Shown here: positions 52,778 to 61,757 of the stretch, in pieces
How positions within the stretch are numbered: position 1 is the stretch's first letter
How the letters are laid out: every line of letters begins with the position of its first letter
From: Sinobacterium caligoides
Lineage (GTDB): Bacteria; Pseudomonadota; Gammaproteobacteria; Pseudomonadales; Sinobacteriaceae
DNA length: 64,000 nucleotides
Direction: 5' to 3'
NCBI RefSeq assembly: GCF_003752585.1
Contig: NZ_RKHR01000006.1
Span: 248,001 to 312,000, forward strand
The notes under the pieces: model-generated
The model's database searches: none
Told to the model about the DNA's origin: nothing
What the model saw: only the letters and a program-made list of their open reading frames with translations
Translations under genes and position numbers: made by a program

Positions 52778-54217
52778 TTATAGGCTAATTTTGATGACGT
52801 TTTGCTTGCTGGATAGCAGCATGATGCGCATTTCAGCACTGTCTTGATCTAGCCATTCAAGGGTGACTTCTTCAACGCCGTTAGCGAGAAATTCTCGGTA
52901 ATCTTCAAGTGTAATATTTTTACTATCTTGAATTTTTTTTAAGCTTGAAATCGATTTTTCAATCTTGTATTTTTTGTAGTGTATCTCGTCATTTTCGCCG
53001 AGTAATTTATCCAATAATTTTTTGTATTCTTTTAGCTGATCTCTGGTTGTTTCTAGATCGCCACCACCACTGATTGCGCTACTAAGGCGGGCGATAATTC
53101 TTCTTGCTTCATCGATCTCTTTTTTCTTGTCGTTTTTATTATTTTCTAATAACCCGCTAGGTTCGATGTCTTTAATAAAATTAAACATTGCTTGCTCAGC
53201 ATTGTCGACATTGATGGACCGAGGTAGCGACATGCTGTGATGACCCTGACCTCGGTTTCTACAGCAAAGCCTGCCACGATTATTTTTTCCTTTTGCTGCT
53301 AATGTTATGTAGTTGTTGCAGTGTTTACATTTTAACAGTTTTAGGCCTGAAAATAAGTAGCTATTAGACGTCTGTGTGGTTTTCTCTTTATTCGTTTTCA
53401 GTCTATGTTGTATGAGACTATATTGTTCTTTTGTAATTAGCGCAGGGTAGTAATCGGCTAAAGAGTAGTCGAGGCTTGCGTGATGTACTTTTGCCTCGCC
53501 GTAGAGTGCGCTGTTGCCCAGTATTTTGTGGATTGAGCTCGCCGACCAGCGGGTGTTTCTTGGTGATTTTATGCCTTTCTCATTGAGTTTTTTGGCGATG
53601 CTAGTGCAGCCATAGCCTTCCATGTAGAGTTCTGTTGCGGTGAGGATGGCTGCTGATTTTTCGTTGAGAATAAACTGACCATCTTTTTTGCTTATCCAGG
53701 AAGGTATGTTGCCTATCGGTTTGTTTTTTGTTTTTCCTTCTAGTACGTTTTTTATGTTGCTATCGATAGATTTTTTTTTGGCTTTTGAGCGAATGTTTTT
53801 TTTGTTTTTTTCAATTTTTAGTAGTGCGGACAGGGCGAATAAGATGCCACCGTTAGTGGCCTCGATTGCAGCACGGTGGTAGCGGCTGCCGTCGCTGCAA
53901 TAGATATGTACACCAAGATCGATAAGCTTTTGTAACGCCTTGAAAGCACTATCAATATCTAGAAGGTGGCCGAGCAGTGAGCTATTGTCGATGGCTAGGA
54001 CGCTGCCGGGGTTGATGCTTCCTGTTTCTGCTGCGGTGCAGAAGAGTATCAGTGCGTGACCGTGGCAGGCATTGCTTTTATTGATAGTTTCGTCGTTAAA
54101 TTGGCCGCGAGAATAACCGCTTTCACGCTGTAGCTGCTCGAGGAAGGTTCGCCCTGAGCTGCTGACAGTGCGTAGGCAGAGGGTGCTGTAAGAATAGATG
54201 TAGCGGTTATCGTGCAT
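52778..54217 (-). CDS. Large serine recombinase-like protein lacking catalytic residues
   Basis: Intact 479-codon gene of the large serine recombinase family. The N-terminal resolvase fold (1-150) is recognisable from IYSYS and SINPGSVLAID. Where active members have YxRxS, this protein has Tyr-Ser-Thr12-Leu-Cys14. Where they have DRLSR, it has Ser80-Leu-Leu-Gly-His84. Downstream are a Recombinase domain (about 168-260, GYGCTSIAKKLNEKGIKSPR and WSASSIHKILGNSALYGEA), a zinc ribbon (Cys297, Cys300, Cys318, Cys319) and a C-terminal coiled coil. The middle and 3' parts are strongly AT-rich (13 G/C in the 60 bases from 53761), unlike both neighbours, indicating acquisition. No cargo genes or flanking direct repeats were found. 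It is either decaying or repurposed for DNA binding. Confidence 0.78.
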   Translation of the reverse strand: MHDNRYIYSYSTLCLRTVSSSGRTFLEQLQRESGYSRGQFNDETINKSNACHGHALILFCTAAETGSINPGSVLAIDNSSLLGHLLDIDSAFKALQKLIDLGVHIYCSDGSRYHRAAIEATNGGILFALSALLKIEKNKKNIRSKAKKKSIDSNIKNVLEGKTKNKPIGNIPSWISKKDGQFILNEKSAAILTATELYMEGYGCTSIAKKLNEKGIKSPRNTRWSASSIHKILGNSALYGEAKVHHASLDYSLADYYPALITKEQYSLIQHRLKTNKEKTTQTSNSYLFSGLKLLKCKHCNNYITLAAKGKNNRGRLCCRNRGQGHHSMSLPRSINVDNAEQAMFNFIKDIEPSGLLENNKNDKKKEIDEARRIIARLSSAISGGGDLETTRDQLKEYKKLLDKLLGENDEIHYKKYKIEKSISSLKKIQDSKNITLEDYREFLANGVEEVTLEWLDQDSAEMRIMLLSSKQNVIKISL

Positions 54218-54390
54218 GTTCTATTGTTACCTGGGGTCAAAGGGCGGTTTAGGGGGTGGCTTAAGGAGGGCGGCTTTATCGCAGTGTAAAGAAAATTTGC
54301 GCGTAGCTATCTATAGCGAGCCGATGTTCTGGCATAATAGCGCCTCGCAGACTGATTGATCGATAAACTACCTGGCCGGCAGATTAAATT

Positions 54391-56550
54391 ATGACAGACC
54401 TACTCGCCTCTTTAAATGATGAGCAGCGCCAAGCCGTATCGGCGACACCCGGCAATCAATTAATCCTTGCCGGTGCCGGTAGTGGCAAGACTCGGGTGCT
54501 AGTGCACCGTATTGCCTGGTTACTACAGAATACTGATATTACCCCCTACGGCATTATGGCGGTGACTTTCACCAACAAGGCCTCACGTGAGATGCGTGAA
54601 CGTATCGAAGAGGTGCTCGGTTTTCCGGCGCGAGGGATGTGGGTAGGTACCTTTCACGGTCTCGCGCATCGCTTATTGAAGGCACACTTCAAGGATGCGA
54701 AGTTGCCGGAAAACTTTCAAATATTGGACTCGGACGATCAACTACGACTGCTTAAGAAGCTGGTCAAGCAGCTGAATATAGACGACGAGCGCTTCCCTAC
54801 CAAGGAGATCCAGTGGTGGATTAACGGCCAGAAAGACGAGGGCCGACGGGCGGCACACATTCAGGCCTGGGATCCGCAAACTGAGGCGCAGTTGACGGTC
54901 TATAGTGCTTATGAAGAGGCTTGCCTGCGCGGTGGTTTCGTCGACTTCGGTGAATTGCTGCTACGTGCTCATGAACTGTTGCGCGACAACCAGCACTTGC
55001 TCGAACATTATCGCGAGCGCTTTCAATACGTGCTCGTCGATGAGTTTCAGGATACCAATACCATTCAGTATGCCTGGCTGCGTCTGCTGGCTGGCGAGAC
55101 CGGTGCGGTCACCGCGGTCGGTGATGACGACCAGTCGATCTACGGTTGGCGCGGCGCTAAGATCGAGAATATACAGCAGTTTGAGCAGGAATTTAGTGGC
55201 GTCAGAACCACGCGCCTAGAGCAGAATTATCGCTCCACGGGCTCCATCCTCAAGGCTGCTAACGCGGTGATAGAGAACAACGACGATCGTCTGGGTAAGG
55301 AGTTGTGGACTGAGTCCGACGACGGCGAGGCTATCTCACTGTATAGCGCCTTCAATGAGCAGGATGAGGCACATTTTATTACCGAGCGCATTGAACAGTG
55401 GGTCGAGCAGGGGCATCGCCGCGATAGTAGCGCCATACTCTATCGCTCCAATGCCCAGTCTCGAGTACTCGAGGAGGCGTTGATTCGCGCCGGTATTCCC
55501 TACCGTATTTATGGTGGTCAGCGTTTCTATGATCGCCTGGAAATTAAAAATGCCCTAGCCTACCTGCGGCTGGTGATTAGCCGCAATGATGATACTGCCC
55601 TCGAGCGAGTGATCAATGTGCCGACACGTGGCATTGGTAACAAGACTGTCGATGTGGTGCGTGAGTTTGCCCGCGATCACGGCTGCTCTATGTGGGAGGC
55701 TATGCAGCAGGTATTGCAGCATAAACTGCTGACCGCGCGGGCGGGTAATGCGTTGATTAGCTTCATGCACCTGATTGATCAGATGGATCAGGCGACCGAT
55801 GATCTCAGCCTCGCCGAGATGACCGAGCAGGCGATTGAGATGAGTGGTTTAAAAGACCATCACCTGAAGGAGAAGGGGGAGAAGGCGCAGGCACGCTTGG
55901 AAAACCTCGATGAATTGGTGACGGCTGCGAAGGTGTACGATGCCGATGAAGAGCAGCCGGCCAGTCCGCTGCGCCAATTCCTCGATGATGCGGCACTCGA
56001 TGCCGGTGAACAGCAGGCCGAGGAGAACATCGATAGCGTGCAGTTGATGACACTACACTCGGCAAAAGGCTTAGAGTTTCCGCAGGTGTTCCTGGCGGGG
56101 GTCGAGAAGAATATCTTCCCGCATAAGATGTCGTTCGATGAGCCCGGCCGCCTCGCCGAGGAGCGTCGGCTCTGTTATGTGGGTATTACGCGGGCGATGG
56201 AAAAGCTGTATATCTGTTATGCGGAGAGTCGTCGGCTGCACGGAAAAGAGAGTTTCAACGGCCCCTCGGCCTTTATTCGTGAAATACCTAGCTCGGTGAT
56301 CGAGGAGGTGCGTCTGCGCACCCAGGTGACTCGCCCGGTCAGCGCGGTGAAGGGCTTCTCTAGTGTTCATGCGGCGGCAGATCTCGGTGTTAAACTCGGC
56401 CAACGGGTGTTTCACCAGAAATTTGGTGAGGGCGTCATCATGGCGGTTGAGGGAGCGGGTGGTAATGCGCGATTACAAATCAACTTCGACTACGAGGGCA
56501 GCAAATGGCTGGTGATGCAGTACGCTAACTTGCGGCCGATGGAGGAATAA
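54391..56550 (+). CDS. uvrD: ATP-dependent DNA helicase UvrD (helicase II)
   Basis: SF1A 3'-5' helicase of nucleotide excision and mismatch repair, 719 residues against 720 in E. coli. Seen: Q-motif LNDEQRQAV, Walker A LAGAGSGKTR, motif Ia VTFTNKAS, Walker B VLVDEFQDTN, motif III GDDDQSIYGWRGA, motif IV YRSN, motif V TLHSAKGLEFPQVF and motif VI VGITRAMEKL. The C-terminal RNA-polymerase-contacting Tudor-like region (LGQRVFHQKFGEGVIMAVEG) marks UvrD rather than Rep. No LexA box was seen in the 173-bp upstream spacer. Confidence 0.96.
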   Translation: MTDLLASLNDEQRQAVSATPGNQLILAGAGSGKTRVLVHRIAWLLQNTDITPYGIMAVTFTNKASREMRERIEEVLGFPARGMWVGTFHGLAHRLLKAHFKDAKLPENFQILDSDDQLRLLKKLVKQLNIDDERFPTKEIQWWINGQKDEGRRAAHIQAWDPQTEAQLTVYSAYEEACLRGGFVDFGELLLRAHELLRDNQHLLEHYRERFQYVLVDEFQDTNTIQYAWLRLLAGETGAVTAVGDDDQSIYGWRGAKIENIQQFEQEFSGVRTTRLEQNYRSTGSILKAANAVIENNDDRLGKELWTESDDGEAISLYSAFNEQDEAHFITERIEQWVEQGHRRDSSAILYRSNAQSRVLEEALIRAGIPYRIYGGQRFYDRLEIKNALAYLRLVISRNDDTALERVINVPTRGIGNKTVDVVREFARDHGCSMWEAMQQVLQHKLLTARAGNALISFMHLIDQMDQATDDLSLAEMTEQAIEMSGLKDHHLKEKGEKAQARLENLDELVTAAKVYDADEEQPASPLRQFLDDAALDAGEQQAEENIDSVQLMTLHSAKGLEFPQVFLAGVEKNIFPHKMSFDEPGRLAEERRLCYVGITRAMEKLYICYAESRRLHGKESFNGPSAFIREIPSSVIEEVRLRTQVTRPVSAVKGFSSVHAAADLGVKLGQRVFHQKFGEGVIMAVEGAGGNARLQINFDYEGSKWLVMQYANLRPMEE

Positions 56551-56635
56551 CACACGGGGACCTAGTCATCGTTAGGGTGGCTGGGTTAGGCTCTGGGATG
56601 GGCGATAACAATTACTAACGAATAATAAAATAACG

Positions 56636-57763
56636 ATGAATAAACAACAGATAAACGGATTTATGCCGGCGGTTATCCTCGCCTTACTCGCTCTAGTGAT
56701 GTTACTGGGTGGGCTCTATGTACGCGCAGTGACCACGCAACAGGATGATTTACAGTACGCCAGTAGCGCGCCGCAGCAAGTCTACCACTGGAAGATGGTT
56801 ACCACTTGGCCGAAGAATTTTCCCGGCCTAGGTATGGCCCCCGAGCGTATTGCCGAATGGGTCGACAAGATGAGCGACGGCCGCCTGAAGATAACCGTTT
56901 ATGGTGCTGGAGAGATGGTGCCAGCACTGCAGGTGTTCGATACGGTATCGGCGGGGACGGCACAGCTGGGGCATGGTGCGGCTTATTATTGGAAGGGTAA
57001 GATACCGGCAGCGCCACTGTTTACGGCGGTGCCCTTCGGTATGACGGCGCAGGAGATGAACGCCTGGCTGTATCATGGTGGTGGCATTGAGCTGTACCGA
57101 GAGCTCTACGCACCGTATAACTTGATTCCGATGGCGGCGGGTAACACCGGGGTGCAGATGGCTGGCTGGTTTAATCGTGAGATTAATTCGCTGGAGGATA
57201 TCAAGGGGTTGAAGATGCGTATCCCGGGCTTGGCCGGCGAGGTCTTTAACCGTGTCGGTGGCACGGCGGTGAATATTCCCGGCGGAGAAATCTTTACCTC
57301 GCTGCAGACGGGAGTCATCGATGCCACCGAGTGGGTAGGCCCTTATAACGATCTGGCCTTCGGCCTCTACAAGACGGCGAAGTATTACTATTATCCCGGC
57401 TGGCATGAGCCGGGTCCGACGCTGGAATTGATCGTCAATAAGCAGGCTTTTGCCAGCCTGCCGAAGGATCTGCAAGAAATCTTAGAGGTGGCCGCGCGGG
57501 CGGTGAACCAGGACTCGCTCGATGAATATACCGCGCTCAATAATGCCGCATTAGAGGAGCTGGTGCAGCAGCACGGGGTGATACTGAAGGAGCTACCGGA
57601 GGATGTGCTGGCAGAGTTGAAGCGGGTATCGCTAGCGCTCTATGATGAGATGTCGGCCAGCGACCCGACGTTTGCGAAGATCTACGATTCGTTTAAAGCG
57701 TTTGCCGAGGGCACTAAGAGTTACCATCAGATTAGCGAGCGCGCCTACCTCAACGCCCGTTAA
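56636..57763 (+). CDS. dctP: TRAP transporter substrate-binding protein DctP
   Basis: 375-residue periplasmic receptor. The N-terminal hydrophobic segment (MPAVILALLALVMLLGGLYV) acts as signal or anchor. The mature part resembles the subgroup that binds 2-keto acids (TakP-like), with WKMVTTWPKNFPGLG at the start and IDATEWVGPYNDLAFGLYK containing ligand-contacting residues. The permease genes dctM and dctQ lie on the opposite strand beyond a thioesterase gene, an inverted arrangement. The stop overlaps the thioesterase stop by 4 bp. Confidence 0.88.
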   Translation: MNKQQINGFMPAVILALLALVMLLGGLYVRAVTTQQDDLQYASSAPQQVYHWKMVTTWPKNFPGLGMAPERIAEWVDKMSDGRLKITVYGAGEMVPALQVFDTVSAGTAQLGHGAAYYWKGKIPAAPLFTAVPFGMTAQEMNAWLYHGGGIELYRELYAPYNLIPMAAGNTGVQMAGWFNREINSLEDIKGLKMRIPGLAGEVFNRVGGTAVNIPGGEIFTSLQTGVIDATEWVGPYNDLAFGLYKTAKYYYYPGWHEPGPTLELIVNKQAFASLPKDLQEILEVAARAVNQDSLDEYTALNNAALEELVQQHGVILKELPEDVLAELKRVSLALYDEMSASDPTFAKIYDSFKAFAEGTKSYHQISERAYLNAR

Positions 57764-58170
57764 CGGCCGCTCATCTCGAGTGACTCGATGATGCGGGTGC
57801 GACCGTTATCATCGAGGGCGACGAAGATGAAGGTGCCCTCTGTCACTTTGTGGGTGATCTGACGCGTCGGGTAGCTGGCCCAGACCTCGACGCGAATCTC
57901 CATCGAGCTGCGGCCGGTAGAAACGACGTCGCAGTAGCAGCTCACTACGGCGCCAACCTTGACCGGCACCATGAAGCTCATTTTCTCGATGGAGACCGTG
58001 GCGACGCGCCCTCGGGCGACGGTTGCTGCGATGACCGAGCAGGCCATATCCATTTGCGAGACCAGCCAGCCGCCAAAGATATCGCCGCTGGCGTTGGTGT
58101 CGGCGGGCATGGCCATGGTCTGTAGGGCGAGCTCGCCGACCGGCTTGGGTTTTTCGTCGTTTATGCTCAT
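57760..58170 (-). CDS. YciA-type acyl-CoA thioesterase
   Basis: 136-residue hotdog-fold thioesterase. It has MPADTNASGDIFGGWLVSQMD, containing the catalytic Asp of the YciA/ACOT group, and VSIEKMSFMVPVKVGAVVSCY. It hydrolyses acyl-CoAs, often short to medium or broad range, in the cytoplasm. It lies between the two halves of a TRAP transporter and follows dctM on the minus strand by 33 bp, so it may be co-transcribed with dctQM. The 3' end overlaps dctP by 4 bp tail to tail. Confidence 0.87.
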   Translation of the reverse strand: MSINDEKPKPVGELALQTMAMPADTNASGDIFGGWLVSQMDMACSVIAATVARGRVATVSIEKMSFMVPVKVGAVVSCYCDVVSTGRSSMEIRVEVWASYPTRQITHKVTEGTFIFVALDDNGRTRIIESLEMSGR

Positions 58171-58203
58171 GGTCTTATCACCTGTTATTGTTGAGCGCCC
58201 CGC

Positions 58204-59571
58204 TTAGTCGTATACCTGTGCAGGTAGCCAAGTGGCCAGTTCGGGCCAGTAGGCGAGTAGGGCTAGCAACACTAGTTGTATCACAATAAACGGAGCGACG
58301 CCCCGGTAAATATCGGTTGTTTTTACCTGTTCCGGGGCAACGCCGCGTAGGTAGAACAGGGCGAAGCCAAACGGTGGTGTGAGGAAGGAGGTCTGCAGGT
58401 TGAGTGCAATCATTATGCCTAGCCAGACGGGGTCGACGCCCATGGAAAATAATATGGGGCCGACGATGGGCACGACGATGAAGGTGATCTCGATAAAGTC
58501 GAGGATGAAGCCGAGCAGAAAAATCACTAGCATTACTACCAGCGTCGCGGTGAACACGCCGCCGGGTAGCTCGGCGAAAAACGCACGAATCAACTCGTCA
58601 CCACCGTAGCCGCGGAAGACTAGTGAGAACAGCGCCGCGCCGAGTAGGATCATAAATACCATGCTGGTTATCTGCATGGTCTCTAGGCAGATCTGTTGCA
58701 GCTTGCTGACGTTGAGCTGATGCTTGCAGAGAGCGAGCAGTGTCGCGCCGAGGGCGCCGATAGCGGCGGCTTCTGTCGGCGTAGCGGCACCAGCCAGGAT
58801 CGAGCCAAGAACGATGACGATGAGCAGTAGCGGGGCGAGGATAACGCCGAGCGAAGACGGAGGTGTTGCTTGCGGTTGAGCTTGCTCGTTGCCTTCGGGT
58901 AGCGGCTTGAGCCAGTTGTGTGCGATTAAATAAAGCATGTAGAGACCGACGAGCAGCAGGCCGGGGATGATGGCGGCGACGAAGAGGTCTCCCACGGAGA
59001 TGGTGTCGGGGGTGAAGTTGCCCTGTGCGAGTTGTGCCTGTTGGTAGGCGGTGGCGAGTACGTCACCAAGTAAGACTAAGGCGATAGAGGGGGGAATGAT
59101 CTGCCCGAGGGTGCCGGTGGCGCAGATCAGGCCGCTGGCGAAGCTCGGTTGATAGCCGCGCCGCAGCATGCTCGGTAGCGACAGTAGGCCCATGGTGACG
59201 ACCGTGGCGCCGACGATACCGGTGCTGGCGGCAAGCAGGACGCCGACTAAGATAACCGACAAGCCGAGCCCGCTGGAGCGGTTGCCGAGGTTGGCGGCCA
59301 TCGCCGTTAGTAGCTCCTCGGCAATCTTGCTGCGCTGCAAGATGACGCCCATTAAAATAAACAGCGGTACTGCCATCAGCGTACTGTTGCTCATGGTGCC
59401 AAACAGTCGATTGGGTAGTGCGCTGAGGAAGTCGGCGTCGAAGTGGCCGAAGACGATACCCACGGCGGCAAAAAGTAGTGATGATCCGGCTAAGCTAAAG
59501 GCGACAGGGTAGCCGAGCAGTAGTGTCAGGCAGACGAAGAGAAACAGCAGTAGCGACATATATTCAATCAT
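58204..59571 (-). CDS. dctM: TRAP transporter large permease DctM
   Basis: 455-residue permease with about 12 hydrophobic helices. It has family segments MGVILQRSKIAEELL, GCC-type glycine-rich helices and GAATPTEAAAIGALGA. It forms the channel with DctQ for Na+-driven uptake of organic acids. The ATG at 59571 overlaps the dctQ stop by 8 bp, with a GTG one codon upstream as an alternative. The order on the minus strand is dctQ, dctM, then the thioesterase. Confidence 0.92.
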   Translation of the reverse strand: MIEYMSLLLFLFVCLTLLLGYPVAFSLAGSSLLFAAVGIVFGHFDADFLSALPNRLFGTMSNSTLMAVPLFILMGVILQRSKIAEELLTAMAANLGNRSSGLGLSVILVGVLLAASTGIVGATVVTMGLLSLPSMLRRGYQPSFASGLICATGTLGQIIPPSIALVLLGDVLATAYQQAQLAQGNFTPDTISVGDLFVAAIIPGLLLVGLYMLYLIAHNWLKPLPEGNEQAQPQATPPSSLGVILAPLLLIVIVLGSILAGAATPTEAAAIGALGATLLALCKHQLNVSKLQQICLETMQITSMVFMILLGAALFSLVFRGYGGDELIRAFFAELPGGVFTATLVVMLVIFLLGFILDFIEITFIVVPIVGPILFSMGVDPVWLGIMIALNLQTSFLTPPFGFALFYLRGVAPEQVKTTDIYRGVAPFIVIQLVLLALLAYWPELATWLPAQVYD

Positions 59572-60103
59572 CACAGTCTCCTTTAGCGCTGCGCATCAGT
59601 CGCTCAAGGTTGCGTAGGACCTCCGCCAGCGCCTGCACGCTGAGCAGAATAGCCATCGCTGGGATGAGGCTTTTGAGTAGATAGACGAAGGGGAGCCCGC
59701 CGGGGTCGGAGGAGCCCTCTCTGACAGCCCACGACTCGCTGACAAAGGAGCAGCTCGCGAATGCGATGAAGAGCATCGTTGGTAGTAGTAGAACGATGGC
59801 GCCGACGCTGTCGACCCAGGCGCGGGTGAGTGTAGAGAAGCGTCGGTAGAAGATGTCGACGCGCACATGTTGACCCTGTTTTAGGGTGTAGGCAGCACCG
59901 AGCATGAACAGGCTGGCATGAAGATAGTTCGCGGCTTCTTGCAGGGCGATGGAGCCGATGTTGAGGCCGTAGCGTAGCAGTACCACCAAGCTGACGACGA
60001 TCATCATGACGATGCTCAGCCAGCTAATCCAGCGGCCGGTGACATCGGTGAAGTGATCGATAGCGTTGGTGAGACTGGCGCAGTAAGAGTGAGCGTCAGA
60101 CAT
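59564..60103 (-). CDS. dctQ: TRAP transporter small permease DctQ
   Basis: 179-residue membrane protein with four hydrophobic helices, containing the DctQ pattern GIALQEAANYLHASLFMLGAAYTLKQGQHVRVDIFY (here in the form GSIALQEAANYLHASLF). It partners DctM, with which it overlaps. DctP on the opposite strand is the presumed receptor. Confidence 0.9.
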   Translation of the reverse strand: MSDAHSYCASLTNAIDHFTDVTGRWISWLSIVMMIVVSLVVLLRYGLNIGSIALQEAANYLHASLFMLGAAYTLKQGQHVRVDIFYRRFSTLTRAWVDSVGAIVLLLPTMLFIAFASCSFVSESWAVREGSSDPGGLPFVYLLKSLIPAMAILLSVQALAEVLRNLERLMRSAKGDCDD

Positions 60104-60447
60104 GAGTTTAACATTCCAGTGTTATGATTATCTGGGCATTATAAGCCTTGTCGACGCTGTAACCTACGGTTACTGTGATCTTTATTGTGTCGGCGTTGGG
60201 TTCCTCGGTATTTATCGCAGCGGTGCTGTTGTCGCCGCTCAACGGGGGGATCCTCGGTGTGCCGATTGACGGGGATATCGACACACTTCAAGCGGTTATT
60301 TTGTTAGAATGGTTTATCAAACGAGCCTCTGCCTCGTCGCCGGTATGCGGCGGGGCAGAGGCTCGTGTTAAATAATAGCTCGTTGCTGTGGAACATCTTT
60401 CCTGTAGCGGCTGTTTTCCATTGAGACGTATGGTCAGTGAGTGAGTG
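60104..60447. other. Intergenic region between dctQ and the DUF4265-like gene
   Basis: 344 bp. It holds a 46-bp hairpin (60321-60366) and an open frame at 60175-60375 that runs into the hairpin; the frame has no family resemblance and no ribosome site, so it is not called. No convincing promoter was recognised. Confidence 0.5.
60321..60366. repeat. Long hairpin with 13-bp perfect outer stem
   Basis: ACGAGCCTCTGCC (60321-60333) is exactly complementary to 60354-60366. An inner CGCCG/CGGCG stem around GTATG extends the structure. There is no T tract on either strand, so it is not a standard terminator. It could be a REP-like element, an RNA processing site or a cruciform binding site. Confidence 0.75.
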
Positions 60448-60909
60448 ATGAAGCAACATGCAATAATTGAACTGCCCGCCGGGCAGCGAACCGACGGCAG
60501 TACGGTGATGGAGAAGGTGGCGATCCGTCGCCTCGCTGATGGTCGAGTGGAGATGCTGCACTCTCCTGGTTTCGTCAAGGGAGCCGCGCGCGGTGACACC
60601 CTGAAATTCACGAAAGAGGGCTTCGAGGTCGAGGAGCGCGCGGGCTTAGTGGCGATTCAGATTTACCTGCGCGATGACATAGAGAAGATCGAGCCGAAGC
60701 TCAGTGCGGAAATCAAGACGATGGACGGTTGCCGTGATATTTGCACCGAACGGATGCTGGTCTACTCGGTACCAGTAGAGGCGGGCTTCGCCGCTATCGA
60801 AGGGGTGATGAAGGAGGTCGCCGAGCAGTACGCACAGCTGCAGTGGTTTTACGGTAATGTCTACGATGAACAGGGCGAGCCGATGAACTGGTGGATGAAC
60901 GAGAAATAA
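60448..60909 (+). CDS. DUF4265-like protein
   Basis: 153-residue soluble protein of unknown function. The N-terminal half (VAIRRLADGRVEMLHSPGFVKGAARGDTLKF) resembles DUF4265, a small beta-rich domain. The C-terminal part ends in Trp-rich MNWWMNEK. The ATG at 60448 directly follows an in-frame GTG. It lies 80 bp before yaaA on the same strand, with no clear functional link. Confidence 0.55.
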   Translation: MKQHAIIELPAGQRTDGSTVMEKVAIRRLADGRVEMLHSPGFVKGAARGDTLKFTKEGFEVEERAGLVAIQIYLRDDIEKIEPKLSAEIKTMDGCRDICTERMLVYSVPVEAGFAAIEGVMKEVAEQYAQLQWFYGNVYDEQGEPMNWWMNEK

Positions 60910-60989
60910 GCTGCTATTGAGCAGTGTTGAGTGATAGCCGGGCGAGATGATGACCCTGTTGTCGGCATTACAGATAATACGAGGTGAAG

Positions 60990-61757
60990 ATGATCATAGT
61001 AATTTCTCCGGCCAAGAAGCTGGATTATGATAGCCCGGCGGTGACCGCCGCACACACCCAGCCACGCATGTTAGATCGTGCCGCCGAGCTGATCGAACAA
61101 CTCCGTCCCCTCGCGCCGCACCAAGTCTCGGAGCTGATGCATATCAGCGACAAGCTGGGCACGCTTAACTACGACCGTTTTCAGACTTGGCAACCCCCGT
61201 TCACGCCGGCGAATGCCAAGCAGGCGCTGTTGGCGTTTCGCGGCGATGTCTATGCGGGCATGGATGCGGATAGCTTTAGCGAAGATGATTTCGCCTTCGC
61301 TCAACAGCATCTGCGCATGTTGTCGGGGCTGTACGGCCTGTTGCGCCCCCTCGATTTGATGCAGCCATATCGCCTCGAAATGGGGACGCGCTTTGCAAAC
61401 CGTGCCGGTAAGAACCTCTATGAATTCTGGGGGGATAGTATCACCGAGCTGCTGAATGCCGACTTTGCCGAAGAGGGCAGTAAGGTGTTGATCAATCTCG
61501 CCTCAAACGAATACTTTAAGTCAGTCAAACCTAAGCAGCTCAACGCGAAGGTGATTACTCCCGTGTTTAAGCAGCGCAAGGGTGATGACTACAAAGTGGT
61601 GGGGATCTATGCGAAGAAGGCGCGTGGCATGATGAGTCGCTATATCATCGAGAATAGGCTGACCGAGGTAGAGCAGATTAAGTCTTTCGAGCTTGATGAT
61701 TACCGCTTCAACAGCGGCCTATCCAGCGAACAAGAATGGGTGTTTAGCCGTGGCTAA
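60990..61757 (+). CDS. yaaA: Peroxide stress protein YaaA
   Basis: 255-residue protein of the YaaA/DUF328 family, which limits intracellular free iron and DNA damage during peroxide stress in E. coli. It has the signature [12 protein letters not shown] at the N-terminus and [16 protein letters not shown] later. The ATG at 60990 with GAGG 5 bp upstream is preferred to a GTG at 60984. No OxyR site was recognised. It overlaps the next gene by 8 bp. Confidence 0.93.
   Translation: MIIVISPAKKLDYDSPAVTAAHTQPRMLDRAAELIEQLRPLAPHQVSELMHISDKLGTLNYDRFQTWQPPFTPANAKQALLAFRGDVYAGMDADSFSEDDFAFAQQHLRMLSGLYGLLRPLDLMQPYRLEMGTRFANRAGKNLYEFWGDSITELLNADFAEEGSKVLINLASNEYFKSVKPKQLNAKVITPVFKQRKGDDYKVVGIYAKKARGMMSRYIIENRLTEVEQIKSFELDDYRFNSGLSSEQEWVFSRG

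Noticed and set aside
52512-54390. Attachment-site direct repeats flanking the recombinase-like gene
   Set aside because: Both flanks were read for shared words and no convincing repeat was found.
60175-60375. 66-codon plus-strand frame between dctQ and the DUF4265-like gene
   Set aside because: No ribosome site and no recognisable similarity; the 3' end is simply the long hairpin.
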